Below, one piece after another: positions 25,206-33,543 of a stretch of 64,000 nt of DNA (position 1 is the first letter of the stretch; every line of letters begins with the position of its first letter). Source of the DNA: Palsa-343 sp036269135 (GTDB lineage Bacteria > Acidobacteriota > Terriglobia > Terriglobales > Acidobacteriaceae); contig DATASQ010000033.1 of assembly GCA_036269135.1 (NCBI GenBank), forward strand, positions 1-64,000, written 5' to 3'. A program made the translations under genes and the position numbers. The notes under the pieces were generated by a model that saw only the letters and a program-made list of their open reading frames with translations, was not told the origin of the DNA and searched no databases.

Positions 25206-26167
25206 TGGGCCTTGCCGCAGTCGGGACAGAAGCGGGCGGCGGCGGGGATAGAGTGTCCGCAGGCGGCGCAGGCCTTCTCGGCGGCGGGTCGGGGCGCCAG
25301 AGTTTGGGACGTAAGGTTCTGGGCCATGGCAAGGCCCACACCGAGGCCGACGCCGGCGCCGGCTGCTCCCGAGGGATTCGCGGCCGCGATGGGGAGCGAC
25401 TCGGCGGTCTGGAACTGAGCGAGGCGCGACGGGTCGCCAGCCATGCTGATGCCGATGCGCTGATCCATGACCTTCTGGAGTTCGTCGGGAAGGGAGAGAT
25501 TTTCGATGACAAATTGCACGAGATCGAGGCCGAGGGCGGCGAAGGCGGGACGGGCGGCGGCAGTGACCTTTTGCGCAAGCGCGTCCTGGTGCGCGGCCAT
25601 GTCAAGGAAAGAGAATTCGCTGGAAGCGAGCAGTTCGGTAATGCGGGCGACGATGGTTTCGCGGAGCTGGCCGGAGAGGTCGGCAGCGTAGTACGTGTCG
25701 CGCGTGCCGCTGACCTGCCGGAAGAAGGCGCGGGGATCGGCGATGCGATACGCATAGATGCCATAGGCGCGGAGGCTGACGGCACCGAATTCTTTTTCGC
25801 GGAAGGTGATGGGGGTCGCAGTGCCCCACTTCTGATTGAGCTGCTGGCGGGTGGAGAAGAAGTAGACGTCGGACTTGAAGGGGGACTCGAAACCTTTGTC
25901 CCAGTTCATGATGTCGGTGAGGAGCGGGAGGTTGCGGGTGTTGAGGGTGTGGAGGCCGGGACCGAAGACGTCGGCGATGCAGCCCTCGTTGACGAAGGCG
26001 GCCATTTGCGAGTCGCGGACGGTGAGCTGGCCGCCGTTTTGGATCTCCATGTCGCGCATGGGATAGCGCCAGGCGAGGATGCCGTCTTCCGGCTCATTCC
26101 ACTGCAGGACGTCGATGAGTTGCTGGGTGAGGAAGTCTCTGAGGCTCACGGGGTCCCCTCCGGTCAT
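25202..26167 (-). CDS. YdjI-like SPFH-domain protein with C-terminal zinc ribbon
   Basis: This is a 321-residue protein of the SPFH/YdjI-like group. The N-terminus (residues about 10-60: WRYPMRDMEIQNGGQLTVRD) and the long SPFH domain (about 60-240, with EKEFGAVSLRAYGIYAYRIADP and LGLDLVQFVIENLSLPDELQ) are followed by a Gly/Ala-rich linker (AAGAGVGLGVGLAMA) and a zinc ribbon (CAACGHSIPAAARFCPDCGKA). Bacillus YdjI is recruited to membrane sites with partner proteins; a similar scaffold role is inferred here. The overlap with the three-ribbon protein defines a two-gene unit. Confidence 0.85.
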   Translation of the reverse strand: MTGGDPVSLRDFLTQQLIDVLQWNEPEDGILAWRYPMRDMEIQNGGQLTVRDSQMAAFVNEGCIADVFGPGLHTLNTRNLPLLTDIMNWDKGFESPFKSDVYFFSTRQQLNQKWGTATPITFREKEFGAVSLRAYGIYAYRIADPRAFFRQVSGTRDTYYAADLSGQLRETIVARITELLASSEFSFLDMAAHQDALAQKVTAAARPAFAALGLDLVQFVIENLSLPDELQKVMDQRIGISMAGDPSRLAQFQTAESLPIAAANPSGAAGAGVGLGVGLAMAQNLTSQTLAPRPAAEKACAACGHSIPAAARFCPDCGKAQ

Positions 26168-26266
26168 TCGTCGAGGGTGACTTTAGCAGTGGGGGCGGGG
26201 TTTGGCAGTCCCACAAAGGAGCCAATGGCGGAGGCGTCAACCCAGCAGACGGCTACTATTTGAATC

Positions 26267-27016
26267 GTGAGAGTCAGGATGAGGGGTCAAAGCGGGGCAG
26301 AGTCGCGGGCTCGAGGCAGGTCTCGAACCGGGACGGTGGGTCGGCGCAGGAGCCTGCTGCGGCGGGTGGCACAGTGGGTCGTTCTGGCGGCGGTGGGTCT
26401 GTGGTCGGCGGCGGCGCTGACGCTGGTGGCGGCGCGGTGGATCGATCCGCCGACGACGGCGGTCCAGATGGAGCGGCGGGTGGAGGCGTGGATGCATGGC
26501 AAGCCGTATCGCAAGCGGTACGACTTCGTGCCGCTGCGGGAGATCTCGCCGAATCTGCAGCATGCGGTGATTGCAGCGGAGGATGCGCGGTTCTACCAGC
26601 ACCATGGATTCGACTGGCACCAGATCGAGATTGCGGCGGATGAGGATATGCAGGGCGGGCATCGTGTGCGGGGGGCGTCCACGATCGATCAGCAGCTGGT
26701 GAAGAATTTGTTGCTGGGCACGGAGCGCTCGTGGCTCCGCAAGGGGGCGGAGTTCACGCTGGTGCCGGTGGCCGAGGTCGTGCTGGGCAAGCAGCGGATT
26801 CTGGAGCTTTATCTGAATGTCGTCGAGTGGGGGCCGGGGATTTATGGCGCCGAGGCGGCGTGCCATGCGTGGTATGGGACGTCGGCACGGGCAATTGGGC
26901 GGGACGATGCGGCGCGGCTGGCGGCGATCCTGCCGGCTCCGCGGAGACGGAAGCCGGAGAGGATGAATCGGTACAGCGGGCTGATTGAGGGGCGGATGGC
27001 GCAGATGGGGTGGTAG
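26267..27016 (+). CDS. mtgA: Monofunctional peptidoglycan glycosyltransferase
   Basis: This is a 249-residue GT51 enzyme that polymerises lipid II into glycan strands on the outer face of the inner membrane. A basic N-terminus and one membrane helix (VAQWVVLAAVGLWSAAALTLVAA) precede the catalytic domain. The catalytic Glu is in EDARFYQHHGFDW (about residue 105), and RGASTIDQQLVKNLLL (about 134-150) carries the second conserved motif. No transpeptidase domain follows. The start may be GTG 26267 or ATG 26279. Confidence 0.95.
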   Translation: MRVRMRGQSGAESRARGRSRTGTVGRRRSLLRRVAQWVVLAAVGLWSAAALTLVAARWIDPPTTAVQMERRVEAWMHGKPYRKRYDFVPLREISPNLQHAVIAAEDARFYQHHGFDWHQIEIAADEDMQGGHRVRGASTIDQQLVKNLLLGTERSWLRKGAEFTLVPVAEVVLGKQRILELYLNVVEWGPGIYGAEAACHAWYGTSARAIGRDDAARLAAILPAPRRRKPERMNRYSGLIEGRMAQMGW

Positions 27017-27261
27017 GGGTGAGGCTGCGGGGTGTGGAGTACAGGGTGCAGGGTTACGGTTCAGGAAAACCTCCCCGGCGAAAAGGAGAATCCCGAACAA
27101 AACGCTCGGGTGTGGTGTCTGCCCTGCATTGAAATGCAGCTGCCCATGGGTTCACGCCTGGGTGGAAGAGCTGATCGCGATGCTGCCTGTGCACCGCGTA
27201 TCAAAGAAAGATCCAACCGTGGCTACGAGTCGAACGAGTTGGATGGTCAGAAAGGGTCGCG

Positions 27262-27771
27262 ATGGGAACAAAGGCGCTGTATTGGATTGCCAGCCTGGTG
27301 CTTCTATCGGGGGTGCCGGCTGTCGGCCAGAATCTGCCCATGGTGAAACCGGCGCCGGAGTTCACCCTCAGCATTTCGCAGATTGGGTATGGCGGCACTC
27401 TTCCTGGCAACTACGCGGTCGAGGTGCGAGAGAAGAATATCTCCGACGGGCTCATCAGCGGCAGTGACTGCTCGGGTTTCGGGGATTGGCTCAACCTAAG
27501 CGTCCTGTACAACGGCGTTCCCTTGCCGACAACTGATGCTGTGAAGCATCTGGAGAAAGTAAGAAGGGCTGGAGGGCCGTGTGGTGTTAACAATGGCGGA
27601 TGGAAGATTGCGCCTGGCGAAGAACAGCAGTTCCCGCTATATATCACTCAGTTTTATCCAATGCGCAAGCCCGGAACCTACGAGATCACGGTGACGAAAG
27701 AAACGGAGCCGTTGTTTCCGGTGATGAGTACGACGGTGAAATCGAACACGATTTCCGTTGTTGTGCCCTGA
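27262..27771 (+). CDS. Exported hypothetical protein
   Basis: This is a 169-residue protein with a Sec signal peptide (MGTKALYWIASLVLLSGVPAVGQ). The mature part looks like a single beta-sandwich domain: alternating strands (FTLSISQIGYG, YAVEVREKNIS, LNLSVLYNGVPL, TYEITVTKET) with two cysteines that could form a disulfide (SDCSG and GGPCG). No family is recognised. It stands alone between mtgA and a repeat-bearing intergenic stretch. Confidence 0.7.
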   Translation: MGTKALYWIASLVLLSGVPAVGQNLPMVKPAPEFTLSISQIGYGGTLPGNYAVEVREKNISDGLISGSDCSGFGDWLNLSVLYNGVPLPTTDAVKHLEKVRRAGGPCGVNNGGWKIAPGEEQQFPLYITQFYPMRKPGTYEITVTKETEPLFPVMSTTVKSNTISVVVP

Positions 27772-27980
27772 CGATACTGCGCGTTCCGCTGGCGACGCGC
27801 AGAGGGCGGGCGTAACGCTTGAGATCTTTTTCGGCGGCTTCGCCACCGATTCCCTCCGCGCGCGGAGCTGTGATAGCGCTGGCTGCGCGTTTCGCTACGG
27901 GGGTCCCTCCGCTGCGCGCCGCGAAGCATTGTGCACCGCAAGAAAAATCCACCCCGGCGCTTCGGTCGGGATGACAAATT
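27772..27980. repeat. Intergenic repeat-like stretch
   Basis: No gene is supported here. The segment is dominated by the motif TTCGCTACGGGGGTCCCTCCGC and CTTCGGTCGGGATGACA, similar in style to the CGTCAGGATGACAGG segment near 24660. These resemble the short repeats often found between acidobacterial genes. Family membership is an inference from appearance. Confidence 0.35.
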
Positions 27981-29132
27981 TTATTGGTCGAAGCGCGTCG
28001 GCGAGAACATGGCGATGTCCTGCGTGGTTTTGCCTTCGGTTGCAAGCTGGCCGAGGATTTCGCCGATGACGGGGGCGAATTTGAAGCCATGTCCGGAGAA
28101 TCCCAGGGCGAGGGTGATGGCGGGGTTACTGGGATGTGGACCGATGAGGAAATTCTCGTCCGGGGTCATGGTGTAGAGGCAGGTTTCGGCGCGGACTAAT
28201 CGGCCGGAGAGGGTGGGGATGGTGGTGGCGAGGCGGTGGCGGATGCGCTGCTCGTCGTCGAGGCGGATGGATCGGTCGATGGATTCGGGGGTGCCGGTTT
28301 CTTCGCTGCCGTGGAGCGCGACTTTGACGCCTTCGGTGTCGGGGCCGGTGAGGGGGAATCCATAGAGCAGGGGCTCGCCGGGCGCGGTCTCCCAGAGATA
28401 GATGGGGAAGCGGGCCGGATGGGGGTCGGGGCGGAAGGAATCCACGGAACTGGCGGGCTGAAACCAGAAGAGGACCTGGCGGGTGACGCGCAGGGGGAGC
28501 TGCGCTTCCGTGAGGAGTTGTGAGGCCCAGGGACCGGCGGTCACGACGAGGTGGGCGGCGGTGAAGGTGCCGCGGGCGGTGCGGATGGTGACGCCTTCGG
28601 GGCGCGCCTGGAAATCGAGGACGGGCTCGTTGAAGTGGAGGTCGGCGCCGTGGCGGGCGGCCTGGCGGAGCTGCTGCTCAATGCAGAGCTCGGGGACGAG
28701 GTAGCCGGCGTTGTGCTCGAGGAGGGCGACGGTGTCGTCGCTGACGTGGAACTGGGGCCAGCGGCGGCGGAGGTCGGCAGACGAGAGCATGTCGTGCGGG
28801 AGATGGAACTGGCGGGCGCTGTCGGCGCTGCGGAGAACGAGCTGGCCAGAGGGGGGTCCCATCATGAGGGCGCCGGTGATGTGGAGAAGCGGGAGGCGGG
28901 AGTCGCGCTCGAGTTTCGCCCAGAGTTCGCGGGCGCGGAGCAGCAGGTGGACGTAGCGGGGGTCTTCCCAGTAGGCCTGGCGGTAAATGCGGGAGAGGCC
29001 ATGGGAGGAGCCGTGGGTGTGGGGCGGCGTGAAGGCGTCAAAGGCGAGGACGCGGTGGCCCTTTTCGGCGAGCCATGCGGCGGCGGCGCTGCCCATGGCG
29101 CCGAGGCCGAGGACGATGATCTCCGATGGCAT
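27981..29132 (-). CDS. solA: FAD-dependent N-methyl amino acid oxidase (SolA/MSOX-like)
   Basis: This is a 383-residue flavoprotein of the monomeric sarcosine oxidase / N-methyltryptophan oxidase family, which demethylates N-methyl amino acids with release of formaldehyde and H2O2. The dinucleotide-binding motif GLGAMGSAAA starts at residue 9, followed by FDAFTPPHTHGSSHGLSRIYR, typical of the family. The Cys in ETCLYTMTPDENFLIGPHP (about residue 319) corresponds to the site of covalent FAD attachment. The C-terminal GFSGHGFKFAPVIGE is intact. No sarcosine or methylated-amine genes are adjacent, so the substrate is uncertain. Confidence 0.92.
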   Translation of the reverse strand: MPSEIIVLGLGAMGSAAAAWLAEKGHRVLAFDAFTPPHTHGSSHGLSRIYRQAYWEDPRYVHLLLRARELWAKLERDSRLPLLHITGALMMGPPSGQLVLRSADSARQFHLPHDMLSSADLRRRWPQFHVSDDTVALLEHNAGYLVPELCIEQQLRQAARHGADLHFNEPVLDFQARPEGVTIRTARGTFTAAHLVVTAGPWASQLLTEAQLPLRVTRQVLFWFQPASSVDSFRPDPHPARFPIYLWETAPGEPLLYGFPLTGPDTEGVKVALHGSEETGTPESIDRSIRLDDEQRIRHRLATTIPTLSGRLVRAETCLYTMTPDENFLIGPHPSNPAITLALGFSGHGFKFAPVIGEILGQLATEGKTTQDIAMFSPTRFDQ

Positions 29133-29256
29133 GGGAGATCAGGGTACAGGAGCTGGGAGCCAGGTGCCGGGTGCTCGGAGGCGGGTGCTGGCGATCGGCC
29201 GGTTCGCGGGAGCATTCGTTACCCATGGATCCCGACTGTGGGCGGTTCAGCCATCA

Positions 29257-29276
29257 ATATAAGAATATTCGCATAT
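29257..29276 (+). promoter_or_regulatory. ArsR-type palindromic operator
   Basis: The 20-bp imperfect palindrome ATATAAGAATATTCGCATAT is centred on GAATATTC and ends ten bases before the arsR-like start codon. A TATAGT -10-like box overlaps its right end (29274-29279). This arrangement predicts autorepression of the arsR-sulP operon. Confidence 0.6.
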
Positions 29277-29285
29277 AGTTGTTCT

Positions 29286-29627
29286 ATGCCGGATTCATTA
29301 CGAAACTTCAAGGCGGAGATCTTCCAGGCGCTGGGGCATCCGACGCGGATTGCGATTTTGCAGGAACTGAAGCGCGGGGAGCTGACGGTGAACGGATTTG
29401 TGGAGCGGCTGGGGCTGGAACAGGCCAATCTTTCCCAGCACCTGGCGGTTCTGCGGGCGCGGCAGATGGTGGTGACGCGCCGGGCGGGGAACCAGGTGTT
29501 TTACTCGGTGCGCGATCCGCTGATTTTGGAAATGCTGGACCTGATGCGCCGCTATGTGGTGCGGCAGGTGGATGAGGCCGTGGCGCGGGTGGAGGAGACG
29601 GAGAGGGCCGAGGAGGGAGAGCGATGA
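29286..29627 (+). CDS. ArsR-family transcriptional regulator
   Basis: This is a 113-residue winged-helix repressor. The helix-turn-helix reads ALGHPTRIAILQELKRGELT followed by VERLGLEQANLSQHLAVLR, and the wing is VTRRAGNQVFYSVRDP. The protein contains no cysteine at all, so it cannot use the usual Cys-based metal or sulfide sensing of many ArsR members. It overlaps the sulP gene by 4 bp (ATGA), so the transporter is the likely regulatory target. Start at ATG 29286, just after the operator palindrome. Confidence 0.93.
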   Translation: MPDSLRNFKAEIFQALGHPTRIAILQELKRGELTVNGFVERLGLEQANLSQHLAVLRARQMVVTRRAGNQVFYSVRDPLILEMLDLMRRYVVRQVDEAVARVEETERAEEGER

Positions 29628-31333
29628 GCTTTCCGGAGGCGTGGCTGCCGCGGTCGGTGACCTCACTGGGGGGGTATTCGTGGCGGCGGTTCAGCCACGA
29701 TCTGGCGGCGGGCGTGACGGTGGGGCTGGTGGCGCTGCCGCTGGCGATGGCGTTCGGAATCGCGAGCGGGGTGACTCCGCAGGCGGGGCTGTACACGGCG
29801 GTGGTGGCGGGATTCGTGATCTCGGCGCTGGGTGGGTCGCGGGTGCAGATTGGCGGGCCGACGGGCGCGTTTGTGGTGATCGTCGCGGGGATTGTGGCGC
29901 GGTTCGGCACGTCGGGGCTGGCACTGGTGACGCTGATGGCGGGCGCGATGCTGGTCGTGATGGGAGTGACGGGGCTGGGATCGGCGGTGAAGTTCATTCC
30001 GCGGCCGGTGATTCTGGGATTCACGAACGGGATTGCGCTGCTGATCGCTTCGACGCAGGTGAAGGATTTTCTTGGGCTGAAGACGGGCGCGGTGCCGAGC
30101 AGCTTTTTGCCCCGGATGAGGTTACTGGCGGCCAACCTTCGGACGGTGGACGGGCCGACGGTGGCGATTGCGTGCGCGACGCTGGCCATCATTGTGCTTT
30201 GGCCGCGGGTGAACCGGAGGGTTCCGGGATCGATTTTGGCGGTGCTGATCTGTACGGCGGGGGCGGCGCTGCTGCACGTGCGGGTGGCGACGGTGGGAAC
30301 GAAGTTCGGGGGGATTCCGCGAGGGTTTCCCCCATTGACGCTGCCGCACCTGCATGCGGAGCACATTGTGCCGCTGCTTGCTCCGGCGCTGACGGTGGCG
30401 ATGCTGGGTGCGATCGAGAGCCTGCTGTCGGCGGTGGTGGCGGATGGAATGGCCGGGGATCGGCACAACAGCAATGTGGAACTGGTGGCGCAGGGGGTGG
30501 CAAACCTGGTCTCGCCGCTGTTTGGGGGGATTCCGGCGACCGGGGCGATTGCGCGGACAGCGACGAATATCCGATCGGGTGCGTTAACGCCGGTATCCGG
30601 AATTGTGCACGCTCTGACGCTGCTGGGGATTCTGCTGGTGGCGGCTCCGCTGGCGCGGTTCATTCCGCTGGCGACGCTGGCCGCGGTGTTGTTTGTCGTG
30701 GCCTGGAACATGGGCGAGTGGCGGGAGATTGGCGGGGTGCTGAAGCTGGGCAAGGCCGATATCGCAGTGTGGGCGGCGACGTTTGCACTGACGGTGGTGA
30801 CGGATCTCACGGTGGCGGTGGGTCTGGGGATGGGTCTGGCCGCACTGCTCTACATCTACCGAATCGCGGAGACGACGACGGTGGAGACAGTCACGAAGGA
30901 GTATCTGCGGGAAGGGCAGGCACACATTCTGCAGGACAAGGAAATTCCGGAGAGCGTGGCGATTCTGCGAATTCACGGGCCGTTTCTGTTTGGAGCGACG
31001 CAGAGGCTGGAGGAGGCGACGGAAGATCTGAGCGGGTTTCCGGCGATCGTGATTCTGCGGCTGCGGAATATGACGGCGCTGGACGCGACGGGGCTCTACT
31101 CACTGGAGACATTTGCGGAGCGGCTGCGGGTTTCCGGGCGGACGCTGCTGCTGTGCGGAGCGAGAGACCAGCCGGCTGCGCTGCTGGCGCGGGCAGACTT
31201 TGTGGAAGAGGTGGGGCGGGAGAATATTCTGCCGAACGTGCAGGCGGCGCTGGCGCGAGCGCGCGCGATCGAGGAGGCGGGGCCGGCAGTCGTTTCGCCG
31301 ATGGAGATGGTGGAGGCTTCAATCAGCGTTTAG
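29624..31333 (+). CDS. SulP-family anion transporter with STAS domain
   Basis: This is a 569-residue inner-membrane transporter of the SulP family, which moves sulfate, bicarbonate or related anions. The membrane part spans residues about 20-400 (GLVALPLAMAFGIASGVTPQ early; IGGPTGAFVVIVAGI in the anion-binding half). The C-terminal STAS domain (about 430-550: VAILRIHGPFLFGA, LRLRNMTALDATGLYSLETF) is complete. The substrate cannot be told from sequence; coupling to an ArsR regulator suggests its expression is switched. Confidence 0.93.
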   Translation: MSFPEAWLPRSVTSLGGYSWRRFSHDLAAGVTVGLVALPLAMAFGIASGVTPQAGLYTAVVAGFVISALGGSRVQIGGPTGAFVVIVAGIVARFGTSGLALVTLMAGAMLVVMGVTGLGSAVKFIPRPVILGFTNGIALLIASTQVKDFLGLKTGAVPSSFLPRMRLLAANLRTVDGPTVAIACATLAIIVLWPRVNRRVPGSILAVLICTAGAALLHVRVATVGTKFGGIPRGFPPLTLPHLHAEHIVPLLAPALTVAMLGAIESLLSAVVADGMAGDRHNSNVELVAQGVANLVSPLFGGIPATGAIARTATNIRSGALTPVSGIVHALTLLGILLVAAPLARFIPLATLAAVLFVVAWNMGEWREIGGVLKLGKADIAVWAATFALTVVTDLTVAVGLGMGLAALLYIYRIAETTTVETVTKEYLREGQAHILQDKEIPESVAILRIHGPFLFGATQRLEEATEDLSGFPAIVILRLRNMTALDATGLYSLETFAERLRVSGRTLLLCGARDQPAALLARADFVEEVGRENILPNVQAALARARAIEEAGPAVVSPMEMVEASISV

Positions 31334-31363
31334 CGTGAAGGGCGGCGGGCAGAGCGGATCTCT

Positions 31364-33136
31364 TTAATCGATTTCGCGGAGGCGGCGATCGATTTCCAGT
31401 TTGGCTGCGCCTAAGCGAGCAAGTTCCGGAGCGTTAGCGGCGCGCTCGGCGCGTTCAATTTCGGCGCGGAGCTGGCGCTGCTCCTGTTCGAGGGCGGCGA
31501 TGCGGAGGGCGAGGATCGCTTCTTCGACGTGATCGGGCTCGGGCTCGGCATCATGAATGGAGAGGAAGAGCGCGGCGAGCAGGCGGCGGTGCTCCTCGGT
31601 GGCGAGACAGGCGAGGGCGTCGGCGCCGTCAGGGCGGGCGCGGAGCTGATCGATCATGGTGCGGGCATCGGCGCGGAGGGCGGCGAACTCGTGCTGGTGC
31701 TGGTGCCAGGCGCCTTCGGCGACCAGATAGCACTCGGCGGAGCGGGGCGCGGCGAAGGCCTGGAGCAGGATCTGCTCGGAGCGGCTGAGCGGGGTTTCGT
31801 GGACGGCGAGGTGGTCGCGGCGTCGTGCGGCGGCGTCTTTGAGCTCGGCGCGGACGAGGGCGGAATCGATGCCGAGGGCCTGGGCGGCGTCGTTGGCGAA
31901 GGCATCGCGAGTGATGCGGCTGGGGATGCGACGGACGTGGGGCAGGAGGAAGTTGAGGGCTTCGGTTTTGGATTTGGGATCGCGGCCGGGAAAGAGGGCG
32001 CGGGCGCGGTCGATGAGGTAGTCCTGAAAAGCAGGAGCAGCGCGGAGGGCATCGACGTAGGCGCGGGCGCCGCGTTCGCGGACGTAGCGGTCGGGGTCGA
32101 GCCCACCTTCGAGGGTGAGGACGCGGACGTCGAAGCCTTCTTCGGTGAGGAGCGCAATGGATTTTTCGGCGGCGTTGGCGCCGGCGGTGTCGGGGTCGAA
32201 GTTGACGATGACGCGGGTGGCGTAGCGGCGCAGGAGCCGGACCTGGGCTTCGGTGAAGGCGGTGCCGCTGGTGGCGATCACGTTGGGGATTCCAGAGAGG
32301 AAGACGGAGATGCAGTCCATCTGGCCTTCAACGAGGACGACGCCGCCGTCGTTGCGGATGGCCTGGCGGGCTCTATCCAGATTGAAGAGCACGTTGCCCT
32401 TGGAATAGAGGGGCGTTTCCGGTGAGTTGAGGTATTTGGGGCCGGCTTTTTCGCCGGTTTCGAGGGTGCGCGCGGTGAAGGCGATGACGCGGCCGCCTTC
32501 ATTGGCAATGGGGAACATGACGCGCTTGCGGAAGCGGGCGTAGATGGGGCCGGGCGAGCCGTCTTCCTGATCTTTCCAGGAAAAGAGGCCGGAGGCGCGG
32601 AGGGTGCTCGGGTCGGCGAGGGGCTCGAGACGCTGGCGGAGGGCGTGGTAGTTGTCGGGAGCAAAGCCGATGCGGAATTTGGCGATGCCGTCGGCGGTGA
32701 GTCCGCGGCCGGAGAGGTATTCGCGCGCCGTGGCGCCTTCGGGAGAGCGGATCTGCTCTTCAAACCAGGTGGTGGCGATTTCGTGGAGCTCGAGGAGCTT
32801 GCCGCGCTGGCGGTGCTCGGCGGCCTCTTCGGGCGAGGCGAACTCGCGCTGGGGGAGCGGGATGCCGGCCTTGCGGGCGACGGTGCGGACGGCTTCCGGG
32901 AAGGGGACGTTTTCGATTTTCTGGATGAAGGAGAAGACGTCGCCGGACTGGCCGCAACCAAAGCAGTGGTAGAACTGGCGTCCGGCATGGACGCTGAAGG
33001 AGGGGGATTTTTCTTTGTGGAAGGGGCAGAGGCCGCTGTAGTTTTGTGCGCCAGCCTTACGCAGGCGGACATATTCGCCGATGACCTTGACGATGTCGGT
33101 CTGTTCCTTAACGGATTGGGCGAAATCGGTGGCCAT
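31364..33136 (-). CDS. dnaG: DNA primase
   Basis: This is the replicative primase, 590 residues. The ATG at 33136 (MATDFAQSVKEQTDIVKVIG) is the proper start; a longer frame upstream is intergenic. The N-terminal CHC2 zinc finger uses Cys37, His40, Cys58 and Cys61 (CPFH and CFGC). The RNA-polymerase/TOPRIM core includes LVEGQMDCISVFLSG and VNFDPDTAG. The C-terminal part (residues about 430-590) is a helicase-interaction region with a coiled-coil-like end (LEQEQRQLRAEIERAERAAN). It is divergent from rpoD, as in several bacteria. Confidence 0.97.
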   Translation of the reverse strand: MATDFAQSVKEQTDIVKVIGEYVRLRKAGAQNYSGLCPFHKEKSPSFSVHAGRQFYHCFGCGQSGDVFSFIQKIENVPFPEAVRTVARKAGIPLPQREFASPEEAAEHRQRGKLLELHEIATTWFEEQIRSPEGATAREYLSGRGLTADGIAKFRIGFAPDNYHALRQRLEPLADPSTLRASGLFSWKDQEDGSPGPIYARFRKRVMFPIANEGGRVIAFTARTLETGEKAGPKYLNSPETPLYSKGNVLFNLDRARQAIRNDGGVVLVEGQMDCISVFLSGIPNVIATSGTAFTEAQVRLLRRYATRVIVNFDPDTAGANAAEKSIALLTEEGFDVRVLTLEGGLDPDRYVRERGARAYVDALRAAPAFQDYLIDRARALFPGRDPKSKTEALNFLLPHVRRIPSRITRDAFANDAAQALGIDSALVRAELKDAAARRRDHLAVHETPLSRSEQILLQAFAAPRSAECYLVAEGAWHQHQHEFAALRADARTMIDQLRARPDGADALACLATEEHRRLLAALFLSIHDAEPEPDHVEEAILALRIAALEQEQRQLRAEIERAERAANAPELARLGAAKLEIDRRLREID

Positions 33137-33543
33137 GCGCGGTTTGGATACAAGGGTACAGCGGGGGAGGGCGGCGAAGAACTGGTCCGGGGGGTGAGTG
33201 CCTGGGACGCGAGGGCTTGCACCACGGAGCGCACAGAGGACACAGAGAGAACCGGGATGGGGGGCGACAGGGGGATGGGGATGAAACAATTGTGAGATTT
33301 CCACATCTAAAGGAGCGGGATTTGCCCTGCAGGACAGGACGGACAGGTGGCCGAAATGGCCCGAAATGCCAGAAAGGGACGGAGTTAGCCGATTTTGTGG
33401 TATTCTGAACGTCCCGGGGAGACGTGCGCCCTTCACCCGGCGGCCGCCGAGCCGTTCCGGGAAATGCCTTCAATGGCCCTAGCCGCACCTCGTCCACTCC
33501 AGGTGAGACAGATCCGAAAAATTCACGCGGGGGAGCCATCCGC
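33137..33543. other. Intergenic region between dnaG and rpoD
   Basis: This 407-bp divergent interval holds a copy of the short dispersed repeat (33219-33250), a tandem CGAAATGGCC/CGAAATGCC motif at about 33353-33375, and a TATTCT -10-like box at 33401 with a poor -35. The frame of rpoD is open further upstream to a GTG at 33424, but the leader is low-complexity and lacks a ribosome-binding site. Confidence 0.4.
33219..33250 (+). repeat. Short dispersed repeat, copy 2
   Basis: CACCACGGAG followed by CGCACAGAGGACACAGAGAG. It matches the copy at 24256-24284 in the two conserved blocks. It sits between the divergent dnaG and rpoD genes. Confidence 0.5.

Noticed and set aside
25205..26263. Open frame of 352 codons on + strand
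   Set aside because: Antisense to the SPFH protein, with a Gly/Glu/Asp-rich shadow composition and no family signature.
29554..31338. Open frame of 594 codons on + strand
   Set aside because: Overlaps the SulP gene in another frame; Gly/Asp/Arg-rich, no motif.
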